This document shows, in pieces, positions 7,706 to 16,375 of a stretch of DNA of 40,017 nt. Origin of the DNA: CAZUFB01 sp964619775 (GTDB lineage: Bacteria; Actinomycetota; Coriobacteriia; Coriobacteriales; UMGS124); NCBI GenBank assembly GCA_964619775.1, contig CAZUFB010000011.1:1-40017 (forward strand), given 5' to 3'. The notes under the pieces were generated by a model. That model did no database searches, was not told where the DNA came from, and saw only the letters and a list, made by a program, of their open reading frames with translations. Numbering within the stretch: position 1 is the stretch's first letter; the number at the start of each line of letters is the position of its first letter. The position numbers and the translations under genes were made by a program.

Positions 7706-8542
7706 ATGCGTTCACGCAAGCTCAAGCATCTCGAGAAGCGCTTCGACTGGTATGCCCCCGTCATCGAGGACGACCCCGCGGGCTGCCGCGGCTCGTGGGC
7801 GAGGCGCCAGCTGCCCGGGGCGCGCGAGGTGCGGCTCGACCTGGGCTGCGGCAAGGGGTCGTTCACGGCGCGCTCCGCGGCGGTCGAGCCCGACGTGCTG
7901 TTCGTGGGCATGGACTGCGAGCGCGGGTGCGTCGCCATGGCGGCCAAGCGGGCGCTCGAGGCGGGCGTGAAAAACGCGGTCTTTTTACTGGGTGACGCCT
8001 CCGACGTGAGGAGTTTTTTCGCTCCCGGCGAACTGAGCCTCGTCTACCTCAACTTCTCGACGCCGTTCACGCCGGCCAAGCAGGCCCCCAAGCGCCTGAC
8101 CCACGCCGAGCGCCTCGACGCCTACCGCGACGTGCTGGCCCCCGGCGGTGCCGTGCGTTTCAAGACCGACAGCGCCCCTCTGTTCGACTTCTCGCTCACG
8201 CAGTTCGAGCTTGCCGGCTACGAGCTGGTGTGGTCCACGCGCGACCTGCACGCGGCGAACCCGGCCGAGATCCAGAGCGACTACGAGGAGTTCCTCACCG
8301 CCAAAGGAGCCGCCGTCCATGCGCTGCTCGCCACGCCTGGCCCCCGGCCCGACCGGATGGTGCAGACCGCCCCGATGGGCCTGGCGAGCTACTTGCCCGA
8401 CGACCTCGACAGCCTGACGTACGTGCCCTACGGCATGGAGTCGACAGTGGAGAACCTGAGAAACCGCCGGGCGAACCTGGCGCGCAAGGCCGCCCGTGCA
8501 CGGGAGGGTGCCGAAGACGGCCGACAGGTCGGCGGCGTCTAG
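7706..8542 (+). CDS. trmB: tRNA (guanine-N7-)-methyltransferase-like protein
   Basis: A 278-residue class I SAM methyltransferase. Motif I is VRLDLGCGKGSF (residues about 45-56), followed by FVGMDCERGC for the SAM ribose, LLGDASDV, and NFSTPFTPAKQAPKRLTH, which corresponds to the NFPDPWPKKRHxKRR region that contacts tRNA in TrmB. LAPGGAVRFKTD and FELAGYELV follow as in the family. TrmB makes m7G46 in the variable loop of tRNA. The C-terminus carries an additional basic tail of about 60 residues (LRNRRANLARKAARARE) not seen in compact TrmB proteins. I chose ATG 7706 because the N-terminus MRSRKLKHLEKR aligns with the family and GAAGGA lies upstream. The NFPDPWPK motif is altered, so function is very likely but not certain. 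Confidence 0.85.
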   Translation: MRSRKLKHLEKRFDWYAPVIEDDPAGCRGSWARRQLPGAREVRLDLGCGKGSFTARSAAVEPDVLFVGMDCERGCVAMAAKRALEAGVKNAVFLLGDASDVRSFFAPGELSLVYLNFSTPFTPAKQAPKRLTHAERLDAYRDVLAPGGAVRFKTDSAPLFDFSLTQFELAGYELVWSTRDLHAANPAEIQSDYEEFLTAKGAAVHALLATPGPRPDRMVQTAPMGLASYLPDDLDSLTYVPYGMESTVENLRNRRANLARKAARAREGAEDGRQVGGV

Positions 8543-8695
8543 ATCAGCAAGCAGAAGTGCTGGGCGAGGCGCGCGGGAATGCCGCTGTGCGGCCGTTCGT
8601 TTGGGGCGGGTTTTGCACGCGCCCGCGCCCCGTCCGACGCCGTGGCGGCAGAAGGAACGCGGGCGCGGCTTGCACAGTCGGTCGCCGCGATACGG

Positions 8696-11137
8696 CTACT
8701 GCTGCCCGATGGCGAAAGAGACGGGCTTCTCCTCGGGTGCCGCCTCGGGCGCGGCGGGCCTTGCGGCGGCCTTGCGGCGGCCGCGGCGTGCCGGCGCCTT
8801 CGGTGCGGCGACCGCAGCAGGCGGGTCGGTGCTTTCGGACGAGGGCCCGGACGAGGGGTTCGGCCGGGGCGTCTCGCCACCCTGTGCCTGTTCGTGACTC
8901 TGCCCCTGTCTTTGCGCCGCGCCGGGTCGCTCTTGGGCGACGCCGATGCCGCTTTTCTGGTCGGCGGACGGTTTGGCGGCCTTCTTGGCAGCCGACCTGC
9001 TGCGTGTCGACGGGCGGGTGGGCTTAGGGGCGGGGGCGTCCACCGTTTCCGGGGAGCCTTCGGGCGTTTCATGGTCGGCCGGCGGGCCGGCGGGTTCGTC
9101 CGATGCCGCTGCGGCGGTTTTCGCATTTTTGCCGGTTGCGGCATCCGTTGCGTCCACGCCGGCAGCTGCGGGTCCTGCGGGGGCGTCTGCCGGGGTTGCG
9201 GCACCTGCGGACTCGGCAAGGGCCTGTTCGGTTGCCGCCGCCTTCTTGGAGGAGCGTCGCCGCGACCGGGTCTTAGCGGGCGTTTGCGACTGTTTGCCTG
9301 CGGCGCTGTCCCCCTCGGCCGATGTGGTCGCAGGTACGGGCACGGCTTGGTCGACTGCAGGTTCCGCGCTGTCCTGCGGGGTCGGCCGGCCGGTCCGTGA
9401 GGCGCTATGCGTTTCGGGTACGTTCGCGTTCGCCGCGGTGCCGCGACCGGTTGCAGGCGCCTGCGTCTCGGTGGGACGGTCGGCGCCGGCCGGTTTTTCC
9501 GCGGGGTCCGTTGCGTACGCCTCTGCCGGGGCCGCGACCTGCCCGGCCGGCTGCGCTTCGGGAGCGCCTGCGTCGGCGCTTGCCTGCTGCTGCCTGCGGG
9601 CGGAGAGCTTTGCGGCGCGCTTTTGGGCCGCAAGGGACTGGCGCATGCGGACCGACCGGCCGGGGCGCATGTCGCGTGCCGGGGCAAAGGGCAGGCGTAC
9701 CGGCGTGGGCGCTTCGGGCTCGTCGACCGCGGTGGCGGTGCCCTGCATGGCGACGGGGGTTTCGACAGGGGAGGGGTCCTTGTCGCCTGCGCCGCCGGCT
9801 GTTTCGGCTGCCGAGGCGTCTTTGCGGGCGTAGCTCGTGTCGAAGGCCTGGTCACCGCGGGAAAGGTCGGTTGTCTGAACCCTGTCGACGCCGGCGTCCG
9901 CGTCTTCCTTGGCGGTTGCCGACCGACCTCGTCCGCGGCCCCTGCCCCCCCGGCTGCGCTTGGGCGCGGGGTCGGCGGGCGTGTCGCCGACGACTGCCTC
10001 CTGCAGGGTTGCGGGAGGCTCGGCCGCAGCAGGCTCCGTGCCCGCCGCGGCGCCTTCCGCGTCGGCGGGCATGCCGTCGTCCTGCAGGTTTTCGTGGTCT
10101 TCGTCGGCGCGTTCCCCTTCGTGTTGCTCGGCGGCTTCGTGCTCCTTGCGGGCGGCGCGCGAACGGCGCCGGCGTGCCGAGCGCGAGGTCCCGCCGCCCG
10201 TGTGCCCGGTTTTTGCTTCCTCTGCGTAGGCGGCCTCGGACGACCCTTCGGCCGCGGCGCCTGTGTCTGCAGCTGCGTCCGGGTTCGTACCGGCACTCAT
10301 GCCGGACGGGTTTGCGTCGGCGGGCTCCAGGGTCGCGGCGGGAACGGGGCTGCCGCCCGGGAAGGCCGGCGCGCTTGCCGGCGCGCCCCCGGATTCCGTC
10401 GTACGTTCGAGCTCCACGCGGGCGCGCAGGTCCGCGGCGATCTGAGTCATCTGGTCGGCCAGTTCGGGCAGGCCGAAGGTGAAGCCCGTGTGTACGCGGC
10501 CGTCCGCCTCGAACTTGCGCAGGAAGTTCGTGCATGGCGAGTCGCTTTGGGTCAGCGCAGTGCGGTAGACGTTGCTGAACAAGTCGGCCGCCTGCACGCC
10601 TGCCGAGTAACGCGAGTCGAGGAACCGCACGTCCAAGCCGGTCACGAGCGGCTCGGCGCGGTGCATGAGCACGTTGCCGACGCTTTCGCCCACCATGTCT
10701 TCGTAGCTTTCGCGCAGACCGCCGCGCATGTCCATCGAGATGCGGTAGGGCACCCCGCGCCGCAGCAGGCCAAGTTCGAGATAGTGGGCAAGCGCCTGCG
10801 CCACCATCGAGTCGTAGAGGAACTCTTTGTCGAGCTTGCGTTCGCACACCATCGCGGCGAGCGGGTCGAGCCGGGCGAGGAACACCTCGATGTCGTTCTC
10901 CTCGAGCAGGGTGCGCGCGAGGGCGAGCTTCTGGGCGGTCTTCATCTGCGAGGCCTTGACCTCGGACTGGGTGACGCGGTGCTTGAGCGTGCTGGTTTCG
11001 AGCTTGGGCAGGTCGCGCACGAGCACGAGCGCCATGGTGAAAAGCTCGCCGCTGTAGCCAAGCGTGCCCGACTCGTCCAGGTACACGCGCTGTTGGGCGC
11101 TCGCCTGAAACGGAGCGTTGAAAAGAAAAACGGCCAC
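8696..11137 (-). CDS. DUF3800-domain protein with a long low-complexity charged tail
   Basis: An 813-residue protein. Residues about 17-195 match the DUF3800 family: YLDESGTLG (acidic pair at 21-22), SMDMRGG (134-140) and DSRYSAGVQAADLFSNVYR near the domain end, the usual acidic positions of this family, which is thought to have a nuclease-like (RNase H-type) fold. Residues about 245-813 are disordered, rich in Ala, Pro, Glu and Thr, and punctuated by basic patches (SARRRRSRAARK, KRSRGGRGRGRGRS, TRSRRRSSKKAA, PARRGRRKAAARP), a pattern seen in nucleic-acid-associated tails. A typical DUF3800 protein is about 200-400 residues, so the tail is exceptional. The start is GTG 11137, directly downstream of AAGGAGG. 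It stands alone; partners are unknown. Coding character is supported by the family match at the N-terminus and the open frame throughout. Confidence 0.82.
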   Translation of the reverse strand: MAVFLFNAPFQASAQQRVYLDESGTLGYSGELFTMALVLVRDLPKLETSTLKHRVTQSEVKASQMKTAQKLALARTLLEENDIEVFLARLDPLAAMVCERKLDKEFLYDSMVAQALAHYLELGLLRRGVPYRISMDMRGGLRESYEDMVGESVGNVLMHRAEPLVTGLDVRFLDSRYSAGVQAADLFSNVYRTALTQSDSPCTNFLRKFEADGRVHTGFTFGLPELADQMTQIAADLRARVELERTTESGGAPASAPAFPGGSPVPAATLEPADANPSGMSAGTNPDAAADTGAAAEGSSEAAYAEEAKTGHTGGGTSRSARRRRSRAARKEHEAAEQHEGERADEDHENLQDDGMPADAEGAAAGTEPAAAEPPATLQEAVVGDTPADPAPKRSRGGRGRGRGRSATAKEDADAGVDRVQTTDLSRGDQAFDTSYARKDASAAETAGGAGDKDPSPVETPVAMQGTATAVDEPEAPTPVRLPFAPARDMRPGRSVRMRQSLAAQKRAAKLSARRQQQASADAGAPEAQPAGQVAAPAEAYATDPAEKPAGADRPTETQAPATGRGTAANANVPETHSASRTGRPTPQDSAEPAVDQAVPVPATTSAEGDSAAGKQSQTPAKTRSRRRSSKKAAATEQALAESAGAATPADAPAGPAAAGVDATDAATGKNAKTAAAASDEPAGPPADHETPEGSPETVDAPAPKPTRPSTRSRSAAKKAAKPSADQKSGIGVAQERPGAAQRQGQSHEQAQGGETPRPNPSSGPSSESTDPPAAVAAPKAPARRGRRKAAARPAAPEAAPEEKPVSFAIGQQ

Positions 11138-12018
11138 GGGCCCTCCTTATTGAGTTGGCAAGCCGCCTTCAAACGGATGCGACGCTGCAACCGGACCGCC
11201 TTGGTGCCGGGAGCCCCGCTCGGCCGGGGCAATCGGTGCCCGGCGGCCAGCCGTGAGGCGTTCTTGTGCGCGCAAGTCTACCAAGCGGATGTGCGCAGGC
11301 CGTGAACGCGTTAGTCGGAATCCCGCGGTCGGGCGCTTTAGCCTCGGGTGCCTTCCGGGGGAGCGAGTACTTGTATCAGGGAGAGCAGCCCCTCGGGTTC
11401 GTTGTGGTGTTCCGCGGCGTGCTTCCATAGCTCACGAATGGGCCCGGGAGGTCGTGTAGCCCGCCTCGGCGAGGGCGCCGCGTCGCCCGCGTTTAAAGTG
11501 CCCGGTCGATGCGGATGTTGAGCCGGGTTGTCCCCTGTCGGGGGCTTGCGGCAGGCGGGATGCCTGGCTCCCGCGTCACGGTTTTCGCGAATTTTGGCAA
11601 AAAACGCGTTTAGTGAGGTCGAATTGCGCAGTGTTCGACCGGGGTAGTTTACAAAACCCCAGGTCGGTGTTTGCGGGAAAGGCGCTTGGCTGGTGCCGTG
11701 CGACCGCGCGGCCATTTATCGGAGTGATTTCGGGCCGCACTAAACGCGTTTTCCGCCCATTTTTTGAAAATCCGTGACACGCAGGTGACGTGCGGGTCGC
11801 AGCGCCGTCCCCGTGCAGATTGCGACGCGGTGAATCGCGGTGCGCTGTCGGCGCGTCCGAGCGGGTTGCAAAGTGGCACGGCGGTGCGGCGCGGGGATGC
11901 GGCGAAGCGCGGCCTGTGCCCAGGAACACAAACGCGCCGTCGCAGAGTCCGCGAGGGAGCGCCTGGGCGCACCCCACCGATGGCTCCGCGACGGCGCTTG
12001 TCGTCTCGCCCTGCCTGT
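11138..12018. other. 880-bp stretch without a recognisable gene
   Basis: Holds the ribosome site and presumably the promoter of the DUF3800 gene (AATAAGGAGG near 11145). It also contains two copies of the 10-bp palindrome AAACGCGTTT (11602-11611 and 11742-11751) within a 15-bp inverted repeat, and a hairpin around 11635-11663. Open frames here show no family signature and atypical composition; one minus-strand frame ending at 11338 has a protein-like end (LWKHAAEHHNEPEGLLSLIQ) but no credible start. A small RNA or regulatory region is possible. Confidence 0.4.
11601..11752. repeat. 15-bp inverted repeat pair around AAACGCGTTT palindromes
   Basis: AAAACGCGTTTAGTG at 11601-11615 and its exact complement CACTAAACGCGTTTT at 11738-11752, separated by 122 bp. 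Each arm contains the self-complementary AAACGCGTTT, so each could bind a dimeric regulator, or the pair could close a long stem. Between them, CGACCGGGG (11635-11643) can pair with CCCC-A-GGTCG shortly downstream. Confidence 0.6.
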
Positions 12019-12459
12019 CTATTCGCTCTCTGTAGCGGCCGCGACCGCGTCCTTGCCGAGTTGGACGCACTCCTCTTCGGCGCGCCCGTCGGGATAGTCG
12101 TAGGCGATGACGGCCCCGACCACGTTGGCGCCGTCGGCCTCGGTGCGGGCCTGCCAGGTTTCCATCCACTCGCCCTCGTTCCACTCGTACGAGCCGAACA
12201 GCCCCACGGTGCGCCCCTCGAGGTGCTTCTCGCAGTCGGCAAACATGGGTTCGAACTCGTCGGGCTCGAGCTCCTCGTCGCCCATGGCCGGGCAGCCGAA
12301 GACGACCGCGCCGAACTCGTCGAGCCGGGCGGCCGAAAACGCGTCGGCCTCGATGACCGACGGCGCGCCCCCCGCGTCGAGGACGCCCTTCTTCACGTGC
12401 TGCGCCATGGCGGCGGTGTTGCCGGTTCCGCTCCAGTAGACGATGGCGACCTTCTTCAT
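12019..12459 (-). CDS. Flavodoxin
   Basis: A 146-residue short-chain flavodoxin. The FMN-phosphate loop is YWSGTGNTAAMA (residues 8-19), and the two isoalloxazine loops are GCPAMGDEELEPDEF and SYEWNEGEWMETW. It carries one or two electrons between low-potential partners and often replaces ferredoxin when iron is short. It lies downstream of a DUF3793 gene on the same strand, with a hairpin in the 64-bp gap, a pairing common in anaerobes near iron-regulated genes. AAAGGA precedes ATG 12459. Reduction by the 2-oxoacid oxidoreductase encoded at 1-1570 is possible but only inferred. Confidence 0.94.
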   Translation of the reverse strand: MKKVAIVYWSGTGNTAAMAQHVKKGVLDAGGAPSVIEADAFSAARLDEFGAVVFGCPAMGDEELEPDEFEPMFADCEKHLEGRTVGLFGSYEWNEGEWMETWQARTEADGANVVGAVIAYDYPDGRAEEECVQLGKDAVAAATESE

Positions 12460-12490
12460 GACCGGTTCCTTTCGTGTGCGATGGACGGTG

Positions 12491-12512
12491 CCCTGCCCGA
12501 CGAGGGGCAGGG
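12491..12512 (-). terminator. Intercistronic hairpin between the DUF3793 and flavodoxin genes
   Basis: An 8-bp perfect stem (CCCTGCCC / GGGCAGGG) with a 6-base loop and no U-tract. It may partly terminate transcription or define an RNA processing site so that the flavodoxin mRNA is more stable than the upstream part. Confidence 0.4.
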
Positions 12513-12523
12513 TTGCGTGTGAA

Positions 12524-13195
12524 TCAAGCGATGAGCGCCTCGAAAGGCGTCCCGTTCGCGTAATTCCCGATGACTTCCCTGCGGCAGGCGGCGAGGCGGT
12601 CCCAACGCCGGCGCGCTTCGGCGACGTTGCCGTATGCCTTCCAAGGACCGACGGCGCTGGCCCCGCGGCCGCCGTTGTCGATGAACCCCCGCACATCCTC
12701 GAGGGGGTATCCCAGCAGCAGGCCCACCTCGTGCGGGAACGTGCATACGATGCAGTCGCGCTTGCAGGGTGCCCCGGCGGCGTGGCTGCGCCGGTAGGCG
12801 CGCAGGCGCTCGCGCAGCGAGGCGACCACGGCGAGGTGCCCGCCCGTGGCGTAGCCGGCGCCGGCGAGATAGGCACGCACCTCTGGGTCGCCAAGCAGGG
12901 CGTCGAGCTTGCTGGGGCGGCTTACGAACAGCAGGGACCGCCCGGCGGTGGAAAACATCACGGCGGCGTGCAGGTCGGCGTCGGCGAAGCGGGCGCTGAG
13001 ATCCCAGGCCAGCTCGCGGGCGACGTCGGCAAGCGGGGGGACGGCCGGGGTCGAGGCCTGCCCGCCCGGTGCCGCGGGCGTTTTCGCGTCGCGCGGGATG
13101 AAGTTGAAGAGCGCCGCCGGTTTGACACCGCCCAGCACGCAGGCGGCGCTGCGCACGATGGAACGGTAAAACTGATCGCGCAGGTCGGCGTGCAT
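12524..13195 (-). CDS. DUF3793 family protein
   Basis: A 223-residue protein of the DUF3793 family. Recognisable conserved parts are the CTFPHEVGLLLGYPLEDVRG block, the following GFIDNGG, and the GPWKAYGNVAEARRRWDRL segment near the C-terminus. Cys residues in APCKRDCIVCTFP are conserved-looking and could bind metal or iron-sulfur. The biochemical function of the family is unknown to me; its genes frequently adjoin flavodoxin, as here, or ferrous-iron transport genes. GGAAAGGA precedes the ATG at 13195. Upstream there is a promoter-like pair and a TTAGCTAA box, which supports metal-dependent control of both genes. Confidence 0.85.
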   Translation of the reverse strand: MHADLRDQFYRSIVRSAACVLGGVKPAALFNFIPRDAKTPAAPGGQASTPAVPPLADVARELAWDLSARFADADLHAAVMFSTAGRSLLFVSRPSKLDALLGDPEVRAYLAGAGYATGGHLAVVASLRERLRAYRRSHAAGAPCKRDCIVCTFPHEVGLLLGYPLEDVRGFIDNGGRGASAVGPWKAYGNVAEARRRWDRLAACRREVIGNYANGTPFEALIA

Positions 13196-13243
13196 GGGAG
13201 TCCTTTCCGCCGTGCCGGGAGGCGAAGCCGTTGCGGCATTAAG

Positions 13244-13293
13244 TTAGCTAAAACAAACAAGGCACAAACTACCAGCCGGGACCGAGAAGTCAA
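13244..13293 (-). promoter_or_regulatory. Candidate promoter and DtxR/IdeR-like box for the DUF3793-flavodoxin unit
   Basis: Reading minus, TTGACT (13293-13288), 16 bases and TAGTTT (13271-13266) make a plausible promoter. Just downstream, TTAGCTAA (13244-13251) is a perfect palindrome within an A+T-rich patch and matches the core of DtxR/IdeR-type iron boxes. Its position over the transcription start would suit repression by metal-loaded regulator. No experimental support. Confidence 0.38.
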
Positions 13294-13594
13294 GGGGTGG
13301 CACAAAAAGTAAGCAATACCTAACAGATAGGCGGGCCAAAGGGTGTTTCGATGCGGCGGACGGCGCCGTGCGGCAAAGAAGCGATGACGCAGCGCGTGTT
13401 GCGGACGTATGGTGGTGGGCCGCAGGACCGGGACGCCAGGCGAGGACGGTTGCGCGCGGTGCGGGGGTAGACGTGCGGGGAGAGGGCCGCGCCTTCCGGT
13501 CGGCGGCCGGACGTCCGGTCTTCGTCCCGGCGACCACGCCGCCCGCCCCGCCTGCGTTTCCCGGGCGCCCGCGGGCCTTCTGGCAGACGCGCCC
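13294..13594. other. Spacer between the amidotransferase and DUF3793 genes
   Basis: About 300 bp of G+C-rich DNA after the amidotransferase stop (13595). I see no gene, and no clear terminator with a U-tract. Confidence 0.4.
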
Positions 13595-14380
13595 CTACTT
13601 CCGGGCGGCGTCCACGAGCGCCTTCAGGAGCGCCATACTCACGGGGTCGTTCTCCCACAGGAACTCGGGATGCCACTGGACGGCCAGCACGAAGCGCCTG
13701 CCCGGAAGCTCGACGCCTTCGACGGTGCCGTCGGGCGCAAGGGCGTTCACCGTCAGCCCGTGTCCTACCTGTTTTATGCTTTGATGATGCAGCGAGTTGA
13801 CCGGCAGGCGGAGCGGGTCGAGGCCCGCCCGGGCCGCCGCGGGTTCCACGATGCGCGCGAGCAGGGTGCCCGGCTCGACTGCGACGGTGTGCGCGATGAG
13901 GTCGAAGGGGCGCTCGTTGCCGTGCTTGATGGGCGGCTCGACCGCGACGGGGGTGCTGGCGGGCTGCGTGGCGATGTCCTGCCACAGGGTTCCGCCCAGG
14001 GCCACGTTGAGCAGCTGGTTGCCGCGGCAGATGCCGAACAGCGGCTTGTCCGCCTCGACGATGCGCGGAACGAGGGCAAGCTCGAAATCGTCGCGCACGT
14101 ACTCGGCGGGGCCGCACCGGGAAGTGCGCTCCTCGCCGTAGAAGGCCGGGTCGATGTCGCCGCCGCCGGGGACGAGGAACCCGTCGAACGCCTCCACATA
14201 GCGCGCCAAGGCTGCAGGGTCTTCGGTGGGGCAGAGCATCACGGGGATGCCGCCGGCCGCCTGCACGCCGCGGACCAGGGGCGTCTGCGCGAAGCAGGCG
14301 TGGCCGTTGTCGTTGGCGCGCTCCTCCGCGCGGGGAAGGATGCCGATGAGCGGCGCGGGTGCGCTGGCGGGTGTGGTCAT
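13595..14380 (-). CDS. Class I glutamine amidotransferase-like hydrolase (peptidase C26, PuuD-like)
   Basis: A 261-residue stand-alone class I amidotransferase fold. The nucleophile elbow FGICRGNQ places Cys118, and QWHPEF supplies His237 and Glu239 of the triad. The PGGGDIDPAFYG loop and SLHHQSIK are typical of gamma-glutamyl-GABA hydrolases (PuuD) and related peptidase C26 enzymes, which cleave gamma-glutamyl amides of amines. I chose ATG 14380 because the family N-terminus (PLIGILPR) starts ten residues in; the upstream extension has no family match. The ribosome site is weak (AGAAAGCG). No other putrescine-pathway genes are nearby, so the substrate could be another gamma-glutamyl compound. 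Confidence 0.88.
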   Translation of the reverse strand: MTTPASAPAPLIGILPRAEERANDNGHACFAQTPLVRGVQAAGGIPVMLCPTEDPAALARYVEAFDGFLVPGGGDIDPAFYGEERTSRCGPAEYVRDDFELALVPRIVEADKPLFGICRGNQLLNVALGGTLWQDIATQPASTPVAVEPPIKHGNERPFDLIAHTVAVEPGTLLARIVEPAAARAGLDPLRLPVNSLHHQSIKQVGHGLTVNALAPDGTVEGVELPGRRFVLAVQWHPEFLWENDPVSMALLKALVDAARK

Positions 14381-14590
14381 GGCGGGTTCGCTTTCTGGAA
14401 GGGCGACGGGGCTGCGGGCGTTGCGGCCGCACCGGGCATGGTAGCGCACCGCGGGCCCTTCGCGTCTCCGGCGCGCGCATGTCGGCAAGACGCACACGTC
14501 GCCGGGCTTTCCGCCGCGGAGCGGAAGGGACGAAAAGGCCGTCCGGAACATGCCGTCGCCTGTGTCCCGTGCCTTCATGCGCGTCGACGG

Positions 14591-15478
14591 CTACCCGGCA
14601 AACTCCACCTCGACGGTGAGCTCGCCGTCCTCCAACCTGGCGCGCACGGTTGCCCCCATGCGGGTGCACAGCCGCTCGACGATGGCCAGCCCCAGGCCGC
14701 TGCCGCCGTGCGACCGCGAGGGGTCGGCCTGGTAGAACCGCTCAAACAACCGGTCGGGGTCTACCGACGCCGGGTCCTCGACGCGGTTGGACACCGCCAG
14801 GCGCCGACCCCGCTGCGTGACGCGGGGGGCCGCCGCCCCGTGGCGCAGGGAGTTGGCGAGCAGGTTGGCCACCACGCGCCGCAGGGCGTCGGGCTCGGCC
14901 TGCACGCGCGCGCCCTCGTCTTCGAAGTCCACCGACGGCTCCCACGAGCGCCCGACGAACGCGGGGTACATCTCCGCCAGGGCGCTTGCCACCAGCGGGA
15001 ACAGCTCGACCTCCTCCACGGTGAGCGGACGGTCGGGGTCGGCGGCCTTGGCGTACTCGAACAGCTGGTCGGTGAGCTCGCGCATGGCCGCCAGGCGCGC
15101 CTGCGCCTCGGCGAGGCAGCGGCGCCGCTCGGCGGGGTCGTCGGCGCGGTCGTGCAGCTGCAGGTAGCCCTGGGCGCCGGCGAGCGGCGTGCGGATGTCG
15201 TGCGACAGCGCCGCGAGGTCCTGCTGGAAGGCGGCCCGGCGCGCCTCCTCGGCGACGCGTTCGTCGCGCCGGGCGTCGAGCTCGACGTTTACGGCGTACG
15301 CCACGTCGGCGATGGCGGGGGTCGTGAACTGCACCGAGGCGCGCTCGTTGCCGCCGGGGTCGCGCCGTTCCAAAAACCGGGCCAGGGCGCGAAGCTCGCG
15401 CTCGTAGCTGACGACGAGGCACAGCAGCACGCCGCAGGCAAGCAGCAAAACCCCTACCGCTATGGTGGACACGCGCAT
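14591..15478 (-). CDS. Sensor histidine kinase
   Basis: A 295-residue membrane-anchored kinase. One hydrophobic segment (residues about 5-24) is followed by a short linker and no extracellular sensor domain. The H-box LSHDIRTPLAG places the phospho-accepting His at 93; the N-box is NLLANSLRHG (about 205-214) and the G-box GGSGLGLAIV lies near 268. The tiny sensor region resembles intramembrane-sensing kinases that take their signal from an associated ABC transporter, which fits the gene order response regulator, ABC ATPase, permease, kinase on this strand. It should phosphorylate the response regulator encoded at 17577-18380. The gap to the permease gene is about 130 bp, so it may have its own promoter. 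Confidence 0.92.
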   Translation of the reverse strand: MRVSTIAVGVLLLACGVLLCLVVSYERELRALARFLERRDPGGNERASVQFTTPAIADVAYAVNVELDARRDERVAEEARRAAFQQDLAALSHDIRTPLAGAQGYLQLHDRADDPAERRRCLAEAQARLAAMRELTDQLFEYAKAADPDRPLTVEEVELFPLVASALAEMYPAFVGRSWEPSVDFEDEGARVQAEPDALRRVVANLLANSLRHGAAAPRVTQRGRRLAVSNRVEDPASVDPDRLFERFYQADPSRSHGGSGLGLAIVERLCTRMGATVRARLEDGELTVEVEFAG

Positions 15479-15610
15479 CCCCTCCGCTTGGTCGGGCGCC
15501 CGTCCCGCACGCGCCGCGTCCGGGCGGGTGCGGGACGGGTGCGTCCGGTGCGTCGCGCAAGGCGCCGAGGCGAAGGCCCGCGGCCTGCCCTCCGGCGCCT
15601 TGCGCCCATC

Positions 15611-16375
15611 CTACTTCAGGTCCATCCTCCGCATGACGGCCAGGCAAGGCAAACCGAACAAGGCGATTACCGCCAGTCCGGGCAGGAAGTCCGCGGCAAA
15701 CGACGCCGGCACCGTGCCGGCGGATATGCGGGCGAGCTGCATGGCCAGGCAGTTGTCCATGCAGTCGCGCAGGGCGGGCACGCCGTCGAACGCGTTGGCG
15801 AGCACGAGCATGGCGCCCCCCTCGAGCAGGCCGGTGCACAGCAAGAAGATGGCGAACGTGACGAACCCCCCGCTTTTGGTGACGAGGCACAGCAGCAGCA
15901 CGATGGTAAGGTAGGCCATCGTGACCACGACGACCTGCAGCAGCCACAGGCCCAGACCGGCGGCGTCGTACCCCTCGATGGAGAACCCTGCCAGACGGAA
16001 GAACACCTCGGTTGCCGCGATGCCCGCGGCGATGGCGGCGACGACGGTCGCAAGCGTCGTGCAGAGCAGCGAGGCGGCATACGACACCCGCCCTCCCTTT
16101 GCCTGCAGCACGTTCTTGACAGCTCCGGTCTTGAAGTCGTCCACCACAAACGACGCGACGATGGCGCAGGTGAACAGTACCGCGACATTGCCGACCGTCT
16201 GCCCGTAGACCTGCTGGGGCGTGGCTGTGCCGTTGAGCCAGGCCGAGTCGACGCTGTCGAGCCAGGCCGAGACGAACGCCAGCACGGCGATGCAGGCGAC
16301 GTAGGCGGCGAGCATCCCCCACATCAGGCGCGGCCGGGCAAACCGGTAAAGCGTCGCGCGCACCATGTTAAGCAC
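15611..16375 (-). CDS. ABC-2 type transporter permease
   Basis: A 254-residue integral membrane protein with about six hydrophobic segments (around residues 18-38, 65-80, 100-125, 145-170, 172-195 and 225-245), as in the permeases of lantibiotic-immunity or antibiotic-export ABC systems. The start is uncertain: GTG 16375 overlaps the ATPase stop by 8 bp, while ATG 16366 lies one base after that stop. Either way it is translationally coupled to the ATPase gene. Adjacent regulator and kinase genes suggest a stress- or peptide-responsive efflux or immunity function; the exported compound is unknown. Confidence 0.88.
   Translation of the reverse strand: MLNMVRATLYRFARPRLMWGMLAAYVACIAVLAFVSAWLDSVDSAWLNGTATPQQVYGQTVGNVAVLFTCAIVASFVVDDFKTGAVKNVLQAKGGRVSYAASLLCTTLATVVAAIAAGIAATEVFFRLAGFSIEGYDAAGLGLWLLQVVVVTMAYLTIVLLLCLVTKSGGFVTFAIFLLCTGLLEGGAMLVLANAFDGVPALRDCMDNCLAMQLARISAGTVPASFAADFLPGLAVIALFGLPCLAVMRRMDLK

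Noticed and set aside
8539..10296. 585-codon Pro/Arg-rich minus-strand frame overlapping the DUF3800 tail
   Set aside because: Alternate frame of the same strand with Pro/Arg/Thr runs, a typical G+C bias effect; the DUF3800 frame continues from a recognised domain.
9407..11305. 632-codon plus-strand frame opposite the DUF3800 gene
   Set aside because: Cys/Gly/Arg-rich translation typical of an antisense frame; the opposite strand has the YLDESG start of DUF3800.
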